From positions 22,967,963-23,031,962 of the forward strand of contig NC_049984.1 in NCBI RefSeq assembly GCF_000003815.2: DNA of 64,000 nucleotides, written 5' to 3'. Shown one piece after another: positions 1 through 11,100 of the stretch; within the stretch, counting starts at the first letter, position 1; each line of letters starts with the position of its first letter. A program made the translations under genes and the position numbers. The DNA comes from Branchiostoma floridae. Its lineage: Eukaryota > Chordata > Leptocardii > Amphioxiformes > Branchiostomatidae. The notes beneath the pieces are model-generated. The model was given only the letters and a program-made list of their open reading frames with translations. It did no database searches and had not been told where the DNA came from.

Positions 1-1219
1 GGGCATCCAACATGAGACACTGGTACAGTCTCTGTACCACAGGAAATGGGAACAATAGGCTATTAGTACACACCTACACTTATCTGTAAGAACTACAGAT
101 AATTTGGAAATATAGCGCATATCAGGGATGTTCAGAATCAAGTTTAATATATATTTGGCTAGTTTGTGCTTTACAAACTATCACATGTACATGACTTCAG
201 TAACCTGTAGTTTTGCATAGCTTTGTATGCTACACATCTTCCACTACATGGACTGATAGTTGGCAAAAACAATAAAGATATTCATAATTCAATAAAGTAG
301 CTATGCAATCCATGCACCTTCGTGAAATATGCTAAATACATGTATGTATTTTCCTTGTTCCTGTGCCAAAAATGTTACATCTTTTGTTTGCCATACGCGA
401 TACTAATATTGTAATTATTCTCATAAACATTAAGTCTTCCCACAAAATTGCTTATTACAGCATCGTAATGCGGTACATGTAGAGATCTTCGATCAAAAAT
501 TGTTGATCAAACGTACACTGGTAATTTATGGTGGAACAATAACTCAGTCATAGAATACATGATACTCATAGTCATAGGCAAAATATTTGCACATCCTTTC
601 ATATGCTAGCTTTGTAAAACTAAACATGTTTTATCATATTAATACATGGGGATGTTAAAAACTTCTGTAAAATTTTGCAAAAAAACGGTAAAGATAGTGT
701 TTTGTTAGAAATGCTGTTCGCTTTTTGTTCACATGTAACGTTGTGCATGGACTAACACATACATGAGAAACCCAAAAATGTTGTCGGTTTGAATAAGTCA
801 AATATCACCACAAAATTGACCCGTGGGACTCATATCGTCCATAATATATTGAGGAATAACTCGATGCCTTTAAGTGGTCTGTAATGGTCGTATTTTGTTA
901 CTAAGAGACCATTTTCTTTTTGTTCTTCGTTCAGAAATGGGGCAACACCAAAACCAGCAAAATGGCGGTACCGTTGAATGGTAGGTCAAAAATTGCCTCA
1001 AAATCTAACTTAGGAGACCAAGTATGGGTTTCGGGGAAGGCTAACAGAGTCTTTTACTTGTGTGTTGTTGTAAATGTTGTCAATCGGGCGGTTAGAGGGT
1101 ATAAAATCGTCTGGAAAATGCAGAGAAGTTGCTTCACCTACCTACTTGCGACGCCATCTTGGATGACACGAGATGGACCCCCAGCAGTGATGACGTCACG
1201 AACAGTCCCGGGCCCAGCC
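1..1219. other. No gene seen
   Basis: AT-rich single-copy-looking DNA. An acceptor-like TTCGTTCAG at 926-934 is followed by AAAATGGCGG, but the frame has no recognisable protein. Confidence 0.6.
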
Positions 1220-1228
1220 GCTAGAAGG

Positions 1229-1369
1229 TAATCTCCAAGCAGATCCTACGGTGCCATAAGATACTAGTAGTATCAAAGCTGGCCAAGGAGTATAGCCGGC
1301 CAAAGGGAGTCAAATGGGCATGGTGGGTTTGATACTATATTACGCCACCGTGGATCTGCTTGGAGATTA
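1229..1369. mobile_element. MITE, 141 bp, with 9-bp target-site duplication
   Basis: Inverted ends TAATCTCCAAGCAGATC / GATCTGCTTGGAGATTA. Exact direct duplication GCTAGAAGG at 1220-1228 and 1370-1378. A 9-bp duplication is typical of Mutator-like elements. Confidence 0.9.
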
Positions 1370-1379
1370 GCTAGAAGGT

Positions 1380-1625
1380 ACCAGACTAGACTGGTTCCCT
1401 TCCTGTTTTACCATCAATATAAAAATTGGAGGTTTTGTTTCGGGTGTGTCTGTCTCTGTTTGTATGTGTGTGTGTCTGTCTGTGTGTGCACATATTTGTG
1501 TTTCCGGTAATATTGTCATGTGAGTGGGTCTTGAGGGGACGAAGGTCAATGTCAATTTTGGCCCACTGTCGGCTACCCTAGGTACTGCAACAGGACTTTT
1601 CTTATACCAGGACATGTTATGGTTT
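1380..1625 (+). repeat. Dispersed repeat with internal TG microsatellite
   Basis: Member of a family also seen near 3.2, 7.0, 11.3, 21.3, 30.6, 33, 36.4 and 38.4 kb: a shared left flank, a TG-rich stretch, then a block ending GTACTGCAACAGGAC. Confidence 0.6.
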
Positions 1626-1699
1626 TTATCGTTGGATGGCAGATAGCTTGATGAAGTGCCTCAGGAATGTTAAAGAGGAATGACCAGCAACCCCTCCTT

Positions 1700-1830
1700 G
1701 TATTTAAGATATAACGTTAACGTTACCCTGCTACTAATATAAGATCATGAGCGAGGAAACTTGCTGACTTATTCACTTATGTGCCACTGGGTACTACAAG
1801 GTGAACAACAACAACAAAATATTTGATGCC
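1700..1830 (+). repeat. SINE 3-prime tail
   Basis: CCCTGCTACT, GAAACTTGCTGA and a CAACAACAACAA end match the tail of the tRNA-like SINE at 25.6-25.9 kb. Head is absent, so it is 5-prime truncated. Confidence 0.5.
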
Positions 1831-1938
1831 ATAGCATACGTCATGTTACCACGGCAACAGCTTTGCGAGACAGATTAATTACCAGTCTCGCGGTTTCATG
1901 TGTTCTTCATGACTATATGACATGCATATGGTATCAAT

Positions 1939-3161
1939 GAGGGTCTGCATGCTCTTTTCCGTAAGGCGTAGGCAGGCTTTTTTAATTCCCGTAATTCGTA
2001 GGGTAAGCTATTTTATTTCACGTAATTCGTAGTGAGGATTGAAAATTTACCGTATAGCGTAGCCAGTGTATTTCACGTAAGGCGTAATCTAGCCTAAAAA
2101 TTTCACGTAAAGCCTAATTAAGCCTAAAAATTACCCGTAAATCGTAGCTGGCCTCCCAAATTTCGTAAGTCGATCGAAACGTAGTCTACCAGTAAATTTA
2201 GTCCTTCAAAACACAGGAAATTGCGTTTCAGAGGATCAAGATTTCAAAATTTCGCCGGACCTCACTTGCGACTCCTTTTACCTTCGGCTTCGGTCATCGA
2301 CATGATAAAAATATGGTATATACCCTCAAAAATCTTTTTTTTTGCAAAAAGAAATGTCATTGAAGTTAGCTTAGTCTACCAGCAAAATTTGCCCATCAGA
2401 ATGCAGGAAATATCATTTTAGAGGGTCAAGATTTCAAAATTTCCATGATCCTCCTTGTGCCGCCTCGCGCCTTTGGAACTCGAAATTCTGAAAATATGTT
2501 GGGGATGTGTGTCAACCTCAAAGATCTGTTTTGCTAATAGAAATTTGCCCATCAAAATGCACAAAATATCGTTTTATAGAGGGTCAAGACTTTGCCGGAT
2601 CTCCTTTTTAGCCGGATCTCCTTTGCCACTCTATTCACCTTCGGTCATCGACTTCGTAAAAAATATGTATCATGGCTGGGGGATGTGACGTGTCAACCTC
2701 AAACACATTTTTTACTGATAGAAATGTAATTTCACTTAGTTTTCTATAATAGCCAAAACAACTGGCGTTTCAGGGGGGCAGGATTTCAAAATTTTCCCGG
2801 ACTTTCCTTCGGCGCTCGACGTGGCAAATAAGTTGGCTGGCGTCACCCTCATAAGCTTACGCCGAACCCCTGGGACTCTTTAATTAGAAATGCCATTTAA
2901 CTTAGCTTTGTTTGCCAGCGAAAATTTCCCTTCAAAATGCAGGGAATAGTGTTTCAGAGAGTCAAAATTTCAATCTTTCTTGCGGAGCACGACCCCGCCT
3001 CTGTCGAGTGTTGCCAGCCTTCCAGAATTTAGCGTAAACCGTTGTCAGCCTGTCTGAATTTAGCGTAAAACGTTGCCTGCCTTCGTGAATTTAACGTAAA
3101 GCGTTGTCGACCGTCCTGAATTTAGCGTAAAGCGTTGTCAGGAGCCCCCATGCAGACCCTC
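1939..3161. mobile_element. Foldback-like element, 1223 bp, with tandem arrays inside both ends
   Basis: Ends GAGGGTCTGCATG / CATGCAGACCCTC, flanked by exact ATCAAT duplications (1933-1938, 3162-3167). Inside the left end are repeated CGTAAnnCGTA units (1962-2170); inside the right end GCGTAAAGCGTTGTC units (3025-3140). The middle is four to five degenerate ~180-bp units with AGGGTCAAGATTTCAAAAT. No ORF of note. Confidence 0.85.
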
Positions 3162-3249
3162 ATCAATGAACGGGCAGTGAACCAAACTGGAAGAGCATCT
3201 CAGCATCTCTTATTTAGCTTCACCAACAAGCTTAAGTTTATGTTTCGGG

Positions 3250-3250
<1 letters not shown>

Positions 3251-3323
<73 letters not shown>

Positions 3324-3364
3324 TTGTGCGTGCGTGCGTGCGTGCGTACATGCGTGCGTGTGTG
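3251..3364 (+). repeat. TG/TGCG microsatellite
   Basis: About 35 TG units followed by TGCG units; lies inside a copy of the TG dispersed repeat (about 3230-3420). Confidence 0.95.
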
Positions 3365-3712
3365 TTGGTATCTATGTATGGTCATGTATGTGGATGAACT
3401 GAGTATAACTCTAGAAGGCTTTGATAAATTATCGTCATATTTGTTATGTTGATAGCTGTAGGTATTGATGAAACTTCAACAGGTTAGATTTTGCCGACGC
3501 GGCTCACGATACAGCAATGCCGATGTTTATATCTTGCGATCGCTTCTATAGAATTCAAAAGGAAAATACCTTCACTTGATGGTCATGATCATCGGGTACA
3601 TTCCAGAGGTGCCGGTTGCACAATTATCAATGTGTTCGATTCGCGGCTGAACACTTTGTGTTTCGTGTTACGTGTGGACGGTGCCTCATCGTCTGATTCG
3701 GTACTAAGGGGC

Positions 3713-3857
3713 CTTGTACTTGTACTTGTACTTGTATTTGTACTTGTATTTGTACTTGTACTTGTACTTGTATTTGTACTTGTACTTGTACTTGTATTTG
3801 TACTTGTACTTGTATTTGTACTTGTACTTGTATTTGTACTTGTACTTGTACTTGTAC
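3713..3857 (+). repeat. Hexamer array (TTGTAC / TTGTAT), about 24 units
   Basis: The unit has no stop in several frames, so it gives long spurious frames on both strands (Val-Leu, Tyr-Leu, Lys-Tyr). C or T at the sixth base alternates irregularly. Confidence 0.97.
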
Positions 3858-4429
3858 AAGGGTGAGAAGATTCTCCGGTCGACCCCTGCTGCCTGCTGCC
3901 TGAGCAGTGGTTGTGACACCTCCAATGTCTGGGTGGGAGCTACAAGAAATACGAGGGGTGATGTACATGTAGTACCAAAATTGTGCAAAACATTTCTGTT
4001 CATTACTTAGCAGGCGACAACCTTTTGAAAATCAGTATTGTTAGGTGAGAGAGAATATGTTAGAGAGAGAATATTCTATGATATAATGTGATTAATTATT
4101 TTATTGATTGATTTTAATTGTGTTGTATATGATATAATATTGCTAAACGATGCTATTGGTTGATTTTGAATCATGTTACTCAGTTACTGTTTGATGTTAT
4201 TGCGTCATTTACCATCAGAAACCCAGAAAATGATAATTCAGGTTAACGTTTCACGATGTCATGCTGTTATATGATGTTATTGATTGGTGTTAAACGTGTA
4301 ACGTATTGTATTATAATAACTAGATGATAAGTGTTAGTATGACATATAGTTGTTATAATTTATTGTAGAGGAAGAGGACTCCGGGAAGAGTAGTGGTTGT
4401 ATGTCAACACTGATAGAGATTCCTTAATA

Positions 4430-4453
4430 AACAAACAAACAAACAAACAAACA
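4430..4453 (+). repeat. (AAAC)n microsatellite
   Basis: Six AAAC units directly after AATAAAC; could be the A-rich tail of a retroposon. Confidence 0.8.
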
Positions 4454-4666
4454 GAGAGAAGGACAATTTGTCTGAGACCTGAGGTGTGCGGTACAGCTTC
4501 AGCTCTGCTGGAAGTCAGATACCCACTTCTTTCTGGTTAGAATACGGAAAGGAATCATGATCAAACATTTGACAAAGTATTTTTGGATTTAGGACATGAC
4601 GAACTAGAGCCACACAGCTGTCATGATCATCACTTGTTTTTCTCGCTCGGCAGTCAGAAAATGTTA

Positions 4667-6331
4667 AAATCTCCAAACATCTGCCCAGCCCAATTCTCTA
4701 TATCGGAAAAGGGATGAAAGAAATGAAGACCTTTCTCACCGGATGGAAGTGGTGACGTCTTTTGACTCAGAAACAACATCGTTCGGAGAGGCTCCTTTTG
4801 GGTTTTCACCTTGCCAACATCACGCCTTCTCTTCCTCATCTTCTTCAAAGGCGTCATCACACAACATCCCACCTTACTCTTACAGAGTCCCATTCTGTGA
4901 CTTAAATCTCTGTTCAACTTTACAGACAAAATCCGTTAAACTTCGCTAATGTATCTATCTGTAGCTGGCAACTCGTTTATGGCCGTGTTAAAACTGTAAA
5001 CAATATGGAGTTGTCATGACAATAATTGTTCGGGAACAACGAATCATTCGTCAGCGGACAGGAGAGTATGAGAGCCGCAACAAACTAACTTTACAAAGAT
5101 GGCACCCAAAGTATGGGCATGTCGTCCTGACTACGTCCAGAAAAAAATGGCGAAAGTCCCTAACCATAGGTTATTCAATGTTCTAGGACGTTACCATCAT
5201 CCTGGAAATGATTTCTGATTTATATGAATTCAACTCCATTCTCTGGCCAAATCATATGCTAAGGTCTGCCCAATACCTAGATTCTAGAATAATAAGTAAC
5301 CCACGGTCGAATAGCATAATCCAAACAATTGGTTTCAACTTCGTTGTTTCAGGGGTGCCTAAGCATTTGCACGATCCCTATGAAATTCGTACGAATATTA
5401 TGTGATACACACGAATCACTATGCGAAAACGCACGAATATTATGAAATTCGCACGAATCACTATGCGAAATCGTACGAATTTTATGAAATTCGCACGAAT
5501 CACTATGTGATTCACACGAACCTTATGTGATTTGCACGATCCTTATGCGAAATTGCGCAACCACTGGCGGGGTCACGTGACAAACGGAGCGGGATTTTCA
5601 AGATGGCGGCTTCGCCGCTTCGGCGACTGAAAATACGATGTAACACGCCGAAATGAAGCTAAACAGTAGCTCACAGGCTATCAAATACATCTTTGCGACG
5701 GTAAATGTCCATTCCATGCCTTGAAATATAAATATCTCGGGTAGAAACGCTCAAAATCATGCCTCCTCCCGGCCGCCGTTTTTGCATAAGGATCGTGCAA
5801 ATCACATAAGGCTCGTGTGTGTCACATAGTGATTCGTGCGAATTTCATAAAATTCGTACGATTTCGCATAGTGATTCGTGCGAATTTCATAATATTCGTG
5901 CGTTTTCGCATAGTGATTCGTGTGTATCACATAATATTCGTACGAATTTCATAGGGTTCGTGCAAATGCTTAGGCACCCCTGTGTTTGGGAATAATTATT
6001 ACGACTAGAAATCGCCAAGGCGACAACTCCATTGTTTACAGTATTAGCACGGCTGAAAACGATAACGTGCATGTTGACAGCTACAGAGTAGTAGCGAAGT
6101 TTAAGGGTTTTTTTCTATTAAGTTGTAGAGAGATTTATGCCGCAGAATGGGACTCTGTGAGAGTAAGATAGGATGTTTTGTGATGACGCCTTTGAAGAAA
6201 ATGATTAGGAAGATAAGACGTCATGCCAGTTGGCAAGATGAAAATCCCCAAAGGAGCCTCTCCGAGCCGCTCTGAGTCGAAAGACGTCATAACTTCCACC
6301 CGGTAATAAAAGTCTCGATATTTTAATTTTT
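4667..6331. repeat. Outer inverted repeat of a nested foldback, arms ~350 bp
   Basis: 4667-5036 pairs with 5989-6331 in inverse orientation at roughly 80 per cent identity (shared landmarks: GGAGAGGCTCCTTT, CTTCAAAGGCGTCATCAC, CAGAGTCCCATTCTG, TAAACTTCGCTA). The loop holds the 633-bp palindrome. Confidence 0.88.
5350..5982. mobile_element. Palindromic element, 633 bp, arms ~203 bp
   Basis: Ends CAGGGGTGCCTAAGCATTTG and inverse; 5-bp duplication TGTTT at 5345-5349 and 5983-5987. Arms are built of sub-repeats (ATTCGTGCGAATTTCATA, CGCATAGTGATTCGTG). The 225-bp loop is GC-rich and contains AAGATGGCGGC. Confidence 0.9.
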
Positions 6332-6424
6332 ACCGCATTTGTAGAAGGACTGAAATAACAGGTGACTGTCACTTTTTCCATATGTCAACCCGGAGACCAG
6401 ACTGTATAAGGTTTGATCCACTCA

Positions 6425-6610
6425 CACCGAGGACCCCTACTTGTTTCAATAAGTGCGGTGGGTTCTTCAACGTGCTTTATATAATAAGGTGTGGCTCTCC
6501 TCAAACACGGGACCTCCATTTAACGTCCTATCTGACGAGCGTCCCTAACCGAAGCTAGGCACTCGTTTCCACCTGATTGAAGTGAGGAAACTCTTGTAGT
6601 GGGTGCAGCA
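6425..6610. repeat. Dispersed repeat, second copy at 28.6 kb
   Basis: Shares GTGCGGTGGGTTCTT, CTCCTCAAACA, GGGAC and GCACTCGTTTCCAC with 28615-28735. Probably a SINE body; no clear polymerase III boxes seen. Confidence 0.6.
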
Positions 6611-6670
6611 TCGTTGACATGTCAAGGGATTTTAACTCGGGACCTCGGGGTTTAGGGCTTCCGGTAGTCA

Positions 6671-6806
6671 CTACCAGGCTCCGTAGATCGGTGGTCTTAT
6701 TGTAGAAATTGGACAAATAGAGTCAATAGTACGCTAGGGGAGTCGACTGTGGTGAGGATAATGTCCAATTTCTACAATAAGACCACCGATCCACGGAGCC
6801 TGGTAG
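6671..6806. mobile_element. Hairpin MITE, 136 bp, 45-bp arms
   Basis: CTACCAGGCTCCGTAGATCG and GTGGTCTTATTGTAGAAATT pair with their inverse at 6762-6806, almost without mismatch; the loop is about 46 bases. Confidence 0.88.
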
Positions 6807-7017
6807 AGGCTAGGCTTCCGGGAGCCACCAAACAGCCCTATTTCTGACACAAAGAACTGTTCTAGACTAATCTTATCTCCGAACAGATGTATTTCAATAT
6901 CCATCAAATTTGAAATCATTGTGGTCACTTTCCATTCAGCATCATTTTGTACCATTACGTGTAGGTAAAATCCTTCTGACTTCTACTATGTAGAAAAATA
7001 CGGTTACAAGACGAAAG

Positions 7018-7270
7018 ATACAAAAAACGGAAGTTCTACTGCAGTACCAAGGCCACACACCAGGGGGGCCAATAAATCAACCTTGACCTTCGTGTTTTAC
7101 CCCGCTGTCTGTTTTTGTGTGCGCGCGTTTGTGTTTGCGCGTTTGTGCATTTTTGTATAAGTGTGTGCAAGGAGGTTAAAAAATGTCTTTTTTTAACCTC
7201 CTTGGTGTGTGTGTGAGTATTTTTGCGCGTGTGCGTGTACGTGTGCGCACGTGTGAGGTATTATAAACAT
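7018..7270 (-). repeat. TG dispersed repeat, inverted copy
   Basis: Begins TTCTGCTGCAGTACC-like block (here CTACTGCAGTACCAAGGCC) and runs into a TG/GCGC tract. Includes a hairpin of AAGGAGGTTAAAA and its inverse at 7169-7203. Confidence 0.6.
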
Positions 7271-7480
7271 AACGTTATCCAACCACCTGCTAGCTTTAAT
7301 GAGTTGAATAAACAACAGCCTATTTATTTCTGTTCAATTGTTGATAAATACCATTCCCGTATAAAACTAATTAATAGCATAGTCTGATATCCCAAGAAAT
7401 CCAGAAAAACGTGAAACTGTTATTTATAAGTTTAATTCCCCAAATGTCAACAACATAGCAATACTGAAACCCTTCCCGGC

Positions 7481-8176
7481 ATGCCCCAAACCATCATGGC
7501 TGCCGAGGAGACTTACAAATACCGTCAGGCACCGACGGGACCCTCCTCCCGGGATCTCCCCCCGAGGGGTGGGGCAGAACACGTCTCCCCGGGGGCTGCC
7601 ACCTACGGCAACTACGCCGAGCACGCCTGCTTCAACCTTGCCAAGCTGAACGAGCAGAGAAAGGCCGGCGCGTTCTGTGATGTTGTTCTGCGGGCCGAAG
7701 GGAAACACTTCCCCGCCCACCGTTCAGTCCTCGCCGCCTTCTCCGACTACTTCGCGGCGATGTTCCAAACCCAGCTCGCTGAAGGCAACCAGAAGGAGAT
7801 CAAACTCAAGAACGTCAGCGCTATCGCCTTAGAAGCCATCCTAGACTACATGTACACTGGGAGCATCACCATAGACTACAACACAGTCGATAAAATCCTT
7901 CCTTCCTCCGACTTGCTTCTCTTAAGCGACGTGAAATCGTTCTGTGCGGACTACCTGGAGAAAAACATGGATTGTTCCAACTGTCTTGGCGTCAGGTACT
8001 TCGCTGAGACGTATCGTCTCGGAGAGCTGGCCCAGAAGTCGGAAAGATTCGTCTTGGCTAATTTTCCTGAAGTCATGACGCATGACGAAGTCTTAGAACT
8101 GCCCCTTAACAAGCTGGAGGAGTTGTTGACAAACGAGGCTATCTGTATACGTGAGGAGCGACTGGCCTGTGACCTG
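7481..8176 (+). CDS. Kelch-like gene, exon 1 (BTB and start of BACK)
   Basis: 232 codons ending in phase 0 at donor CTG|GTATGT. Holds the N-terminal low-complexity segment, the whole BTB fold and the first BACK helices. Its GC content is clearly higher than the flanking DNA, as in the other coding exons of this gene. Confidence 0.93.
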
Positions 8177-11100
8177 GTATGTTATTGTTTACATCTGTGC
8201 AACTAGTGCGGGCTTTACTTAGCGATTAAAAACCACTTATCGGTACTTAGCAGAACAAAAGCATTTGAAGGACTAATTCATTGTCGTAGAATGCAAATTC
8301 TTTCAAGTTGACCTATTCAGTTTTTCTATCTTTGACTTTACTTTATCTTTATCTTTATCTTAAAAACCACTTCAGTCTACTTGGCAATACAAAAGCATTT
8401 GAAGGACTTTAAAGGCCACTGTCGAAGAATGCATTTCTTTGAAGTCCAATTCCGTAACACATGTTTTTTTTTTAATCTTTGACGTTGTACTCATGCCGCT
8501 GTCACATTACGCTAAAATCGATCGGAGGACAATTCTGCGGCAATCGCCCTAGCCTCGCTTATAATAATAACTTTATTGTACAAGGTACAATGTATGGCAT
8601 ATATATATAAGTTATATGTGACAGGAACGGTTTACAGGTGAAAAATACGCACAATCCTCTGTCGATCTTCAATATTGCCAACCTCCTACCAACACGCCCG
8701 AAGATCGTGGATAATGTGACAAGGGTATGAGGACGTTAGACTCAATATGTAAAGGAGTATTAATATTCAATTTGATGTTTTTGTTTGAACATTTGGGGCC
8801 AGCAATATTAATTTTCTAGGATGCAAGAGGTCCGCTAAGGCCCCACCAATTTTATTTTTGCTTCTCGAATTCACCTGTCCTTTTTTTTCATTTAAAAAAA
8901 ATATCAAGTTGTTAGAAAAAATGATAAGGTTTTGCTATCACAAAGTAGATATTACCATTCAGAGCCACATACATATGATTTCAGTCTAAAAACAATGCCT
9001 TTTATTCAGAACATTAGTAACAAATCAAAGTAAGGGATTCATTGCATAAAATGTGCCACTTAACTCCTCAGGTTGTTTTTTGTGTTAGTTAAGGCCACAC
9101 CGATTTAATTTCTTGGTTCACGGATTCGCTCGCTGAAATTTTTTGGGAAAAAAAATAAAAATAAAAATTACCACTCAGCAAATTTTCACCATTAAGGAAA
9201 CCATTCACCAACTTTCTGGTGTAGCAAATTGGCCTTGATATTAATTATAAGCTCCTTTAAGTGTGGGTACAGGTGCTGTTACTGTACAAAAATAGTGTTT
9301 TTGTACTTTTTTCAAGCTGAAAACTTTTTTTCTTTATCTTTTGGATTAGCCGTTACCTTTACCCCAACCATTTTACAATTTTTATTTTTATTTCGCCCTC
9401 TCGCTCCATATTTTTTATGAAAAAATCCGTGAACCAAGAAATTAAATTGGTGTTGCCTAAGCCATATATCTTCATCCCAGACTTTTTGAAAAAAAATTTG
9501 ACCTGTCAGTCCAATTTTTCCTGAATTCAAAAAAATCCGAGAAGCAACAAATAGATTTGGTATGGCCTAATTAGAGAGAAAAATCACCGTGCAGGGGAAC
9601 TAGGTCAACTTGTAGCTAATTGATCACGTTGTAATACATACAGTAACTATCTGTTACATATGGTAACACTAAACAGGCCTTTCGTGTTATGCTATTACAT
9701 ACATGGATGAAGGTTACACATCCAGGTAATAAGATACGCCAAAGGATATTATAGTTACTCAAGCAACTGAAACGTTTCCAAAATCATATCCAGTTGCTTG
9801 AATAGATATCATTCAACGTATGTAGCTGAAACCTTACATAACGTGATTCAGCTAAAAATCAAAGACATTGGCCCCATCTGCAATAAAATCAGTCATATGT
9901 GGGCAGTATTGATTTGTTATTCAAGGCAACTTATGATACCTTCAGTATTGGAAGTTGTATTAATGTACATCCAGTTAAATCCATGTCCACTGTAAAGGAA
10001 TGTGCATACAGCAGTAAAAACACGGAACACCCACATGATAACAGACGATGTGAACTGTTGGCTGAATATGATTCGATATTGATTAAAACGCCACCTTAGT
10101 TGTTTGGAGAAGAAGAAATAATGGAGCAAAAACAATGTGTTCCCCTTCCACGAGAAAGTAAACATAGTTAGTACGTGATCAGCAAAATACTTTTAGTAAT
10201 GGCCATATTCTGAAATGTGTGCTCTTTCAACCTTGAACTTGACCTGATTTACAAATCCAGACCTGTGATTGGTGTACGCCCACGCCCCTATTAAACATCC
10301 CTACATGTATATTTCCCCTCACTCTGTGACATGCCCACCCATTAGTTCTTCTCTAATGCACATTTATCAGGTTTAAAGTGGCGCGTTACATTGATAGCTC
10401 GGCTCCGGCCAAATGCCTTTTCTATCGATCTGTTTACTGTCTCAAGGCCACGGATACATAAACAGGATTTTCTAGCCAAGAATAGCCAAGAATATACGGC
10501 GCTGTTTTCGATCTGTTTGTTGAATCAAGAATGTTTGTTGCAATGTTGCCTGGCTGATTGGTCTGGCTTTTGTCATTCCGCTGTGACAAAAATAGACAAC
10601 GAAATCTGTTTATTATGCATAGCCTTAGGCTGTGTGGCCCACGTTTGGCTATGGTCGTTGTGTACTTTCTTTAAGGTGGACTCTCACTGCACTTGGGGCA
10701 CCGGTGCGGCACTGTGGGGTTCGTTCACTGCAGCACTGTTGTGTTATTTTTGCCAATTTTTTTATAATTTAAATATTGTGTAATACATAAAAGTATGACT
10801 TAGAAGACAACAAAATACACAAAACATAAGAAAATTCATTCTTTATCTCTGAAATTCATTGAGTAATCTTTCAAACCCCGCAGTGCCGCACTGGTGCCCC
10901 AAGTGCAGTTAGATACCACCATTATTTATGCTTAATAATATGTTGTTTTTACCCCGTTTCTTCTTCGTTTTCTCCCAACAAATGATGTCAATGACTAGTG
11001 AACCAGACGATTGTCACCACGCCTAAAATGAGACTATAGTATAAGGATCGAAATCGTGCATTCAGAAGTGTTTATCTCGAGTCAAATTCCATACAGTATT

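Noticed and set aside
920-1231. 103-codon frame after an acceptor-like site, with AAAATGGCGG
   Set aside because: No domain, poor codon character, no donor that gives a sensible exon.
3025-3140. Regular short repeats that could suggest a CRISPR array
   Set aside because: Units are degenerate, spacers are not unique, and they lie within a transposon bounded by duplications in animal DNA.
4654-4949. Opposed frames of 91 and 68 codons
   Set aside because: They fall in an arm of the outer foldback and are not kept open in the other arm.
5400-5980. Array of ATTCGTGCGAA units
   Set aside because: Not a separate satellite: the units are sub-repeats of the palindromic arms.
10391-10783. 130-codon frame in Kelch-like intron 1
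   Set aside because: Its 3-prime third lies inside a family P MITE, and the rest has no recognisable protein.
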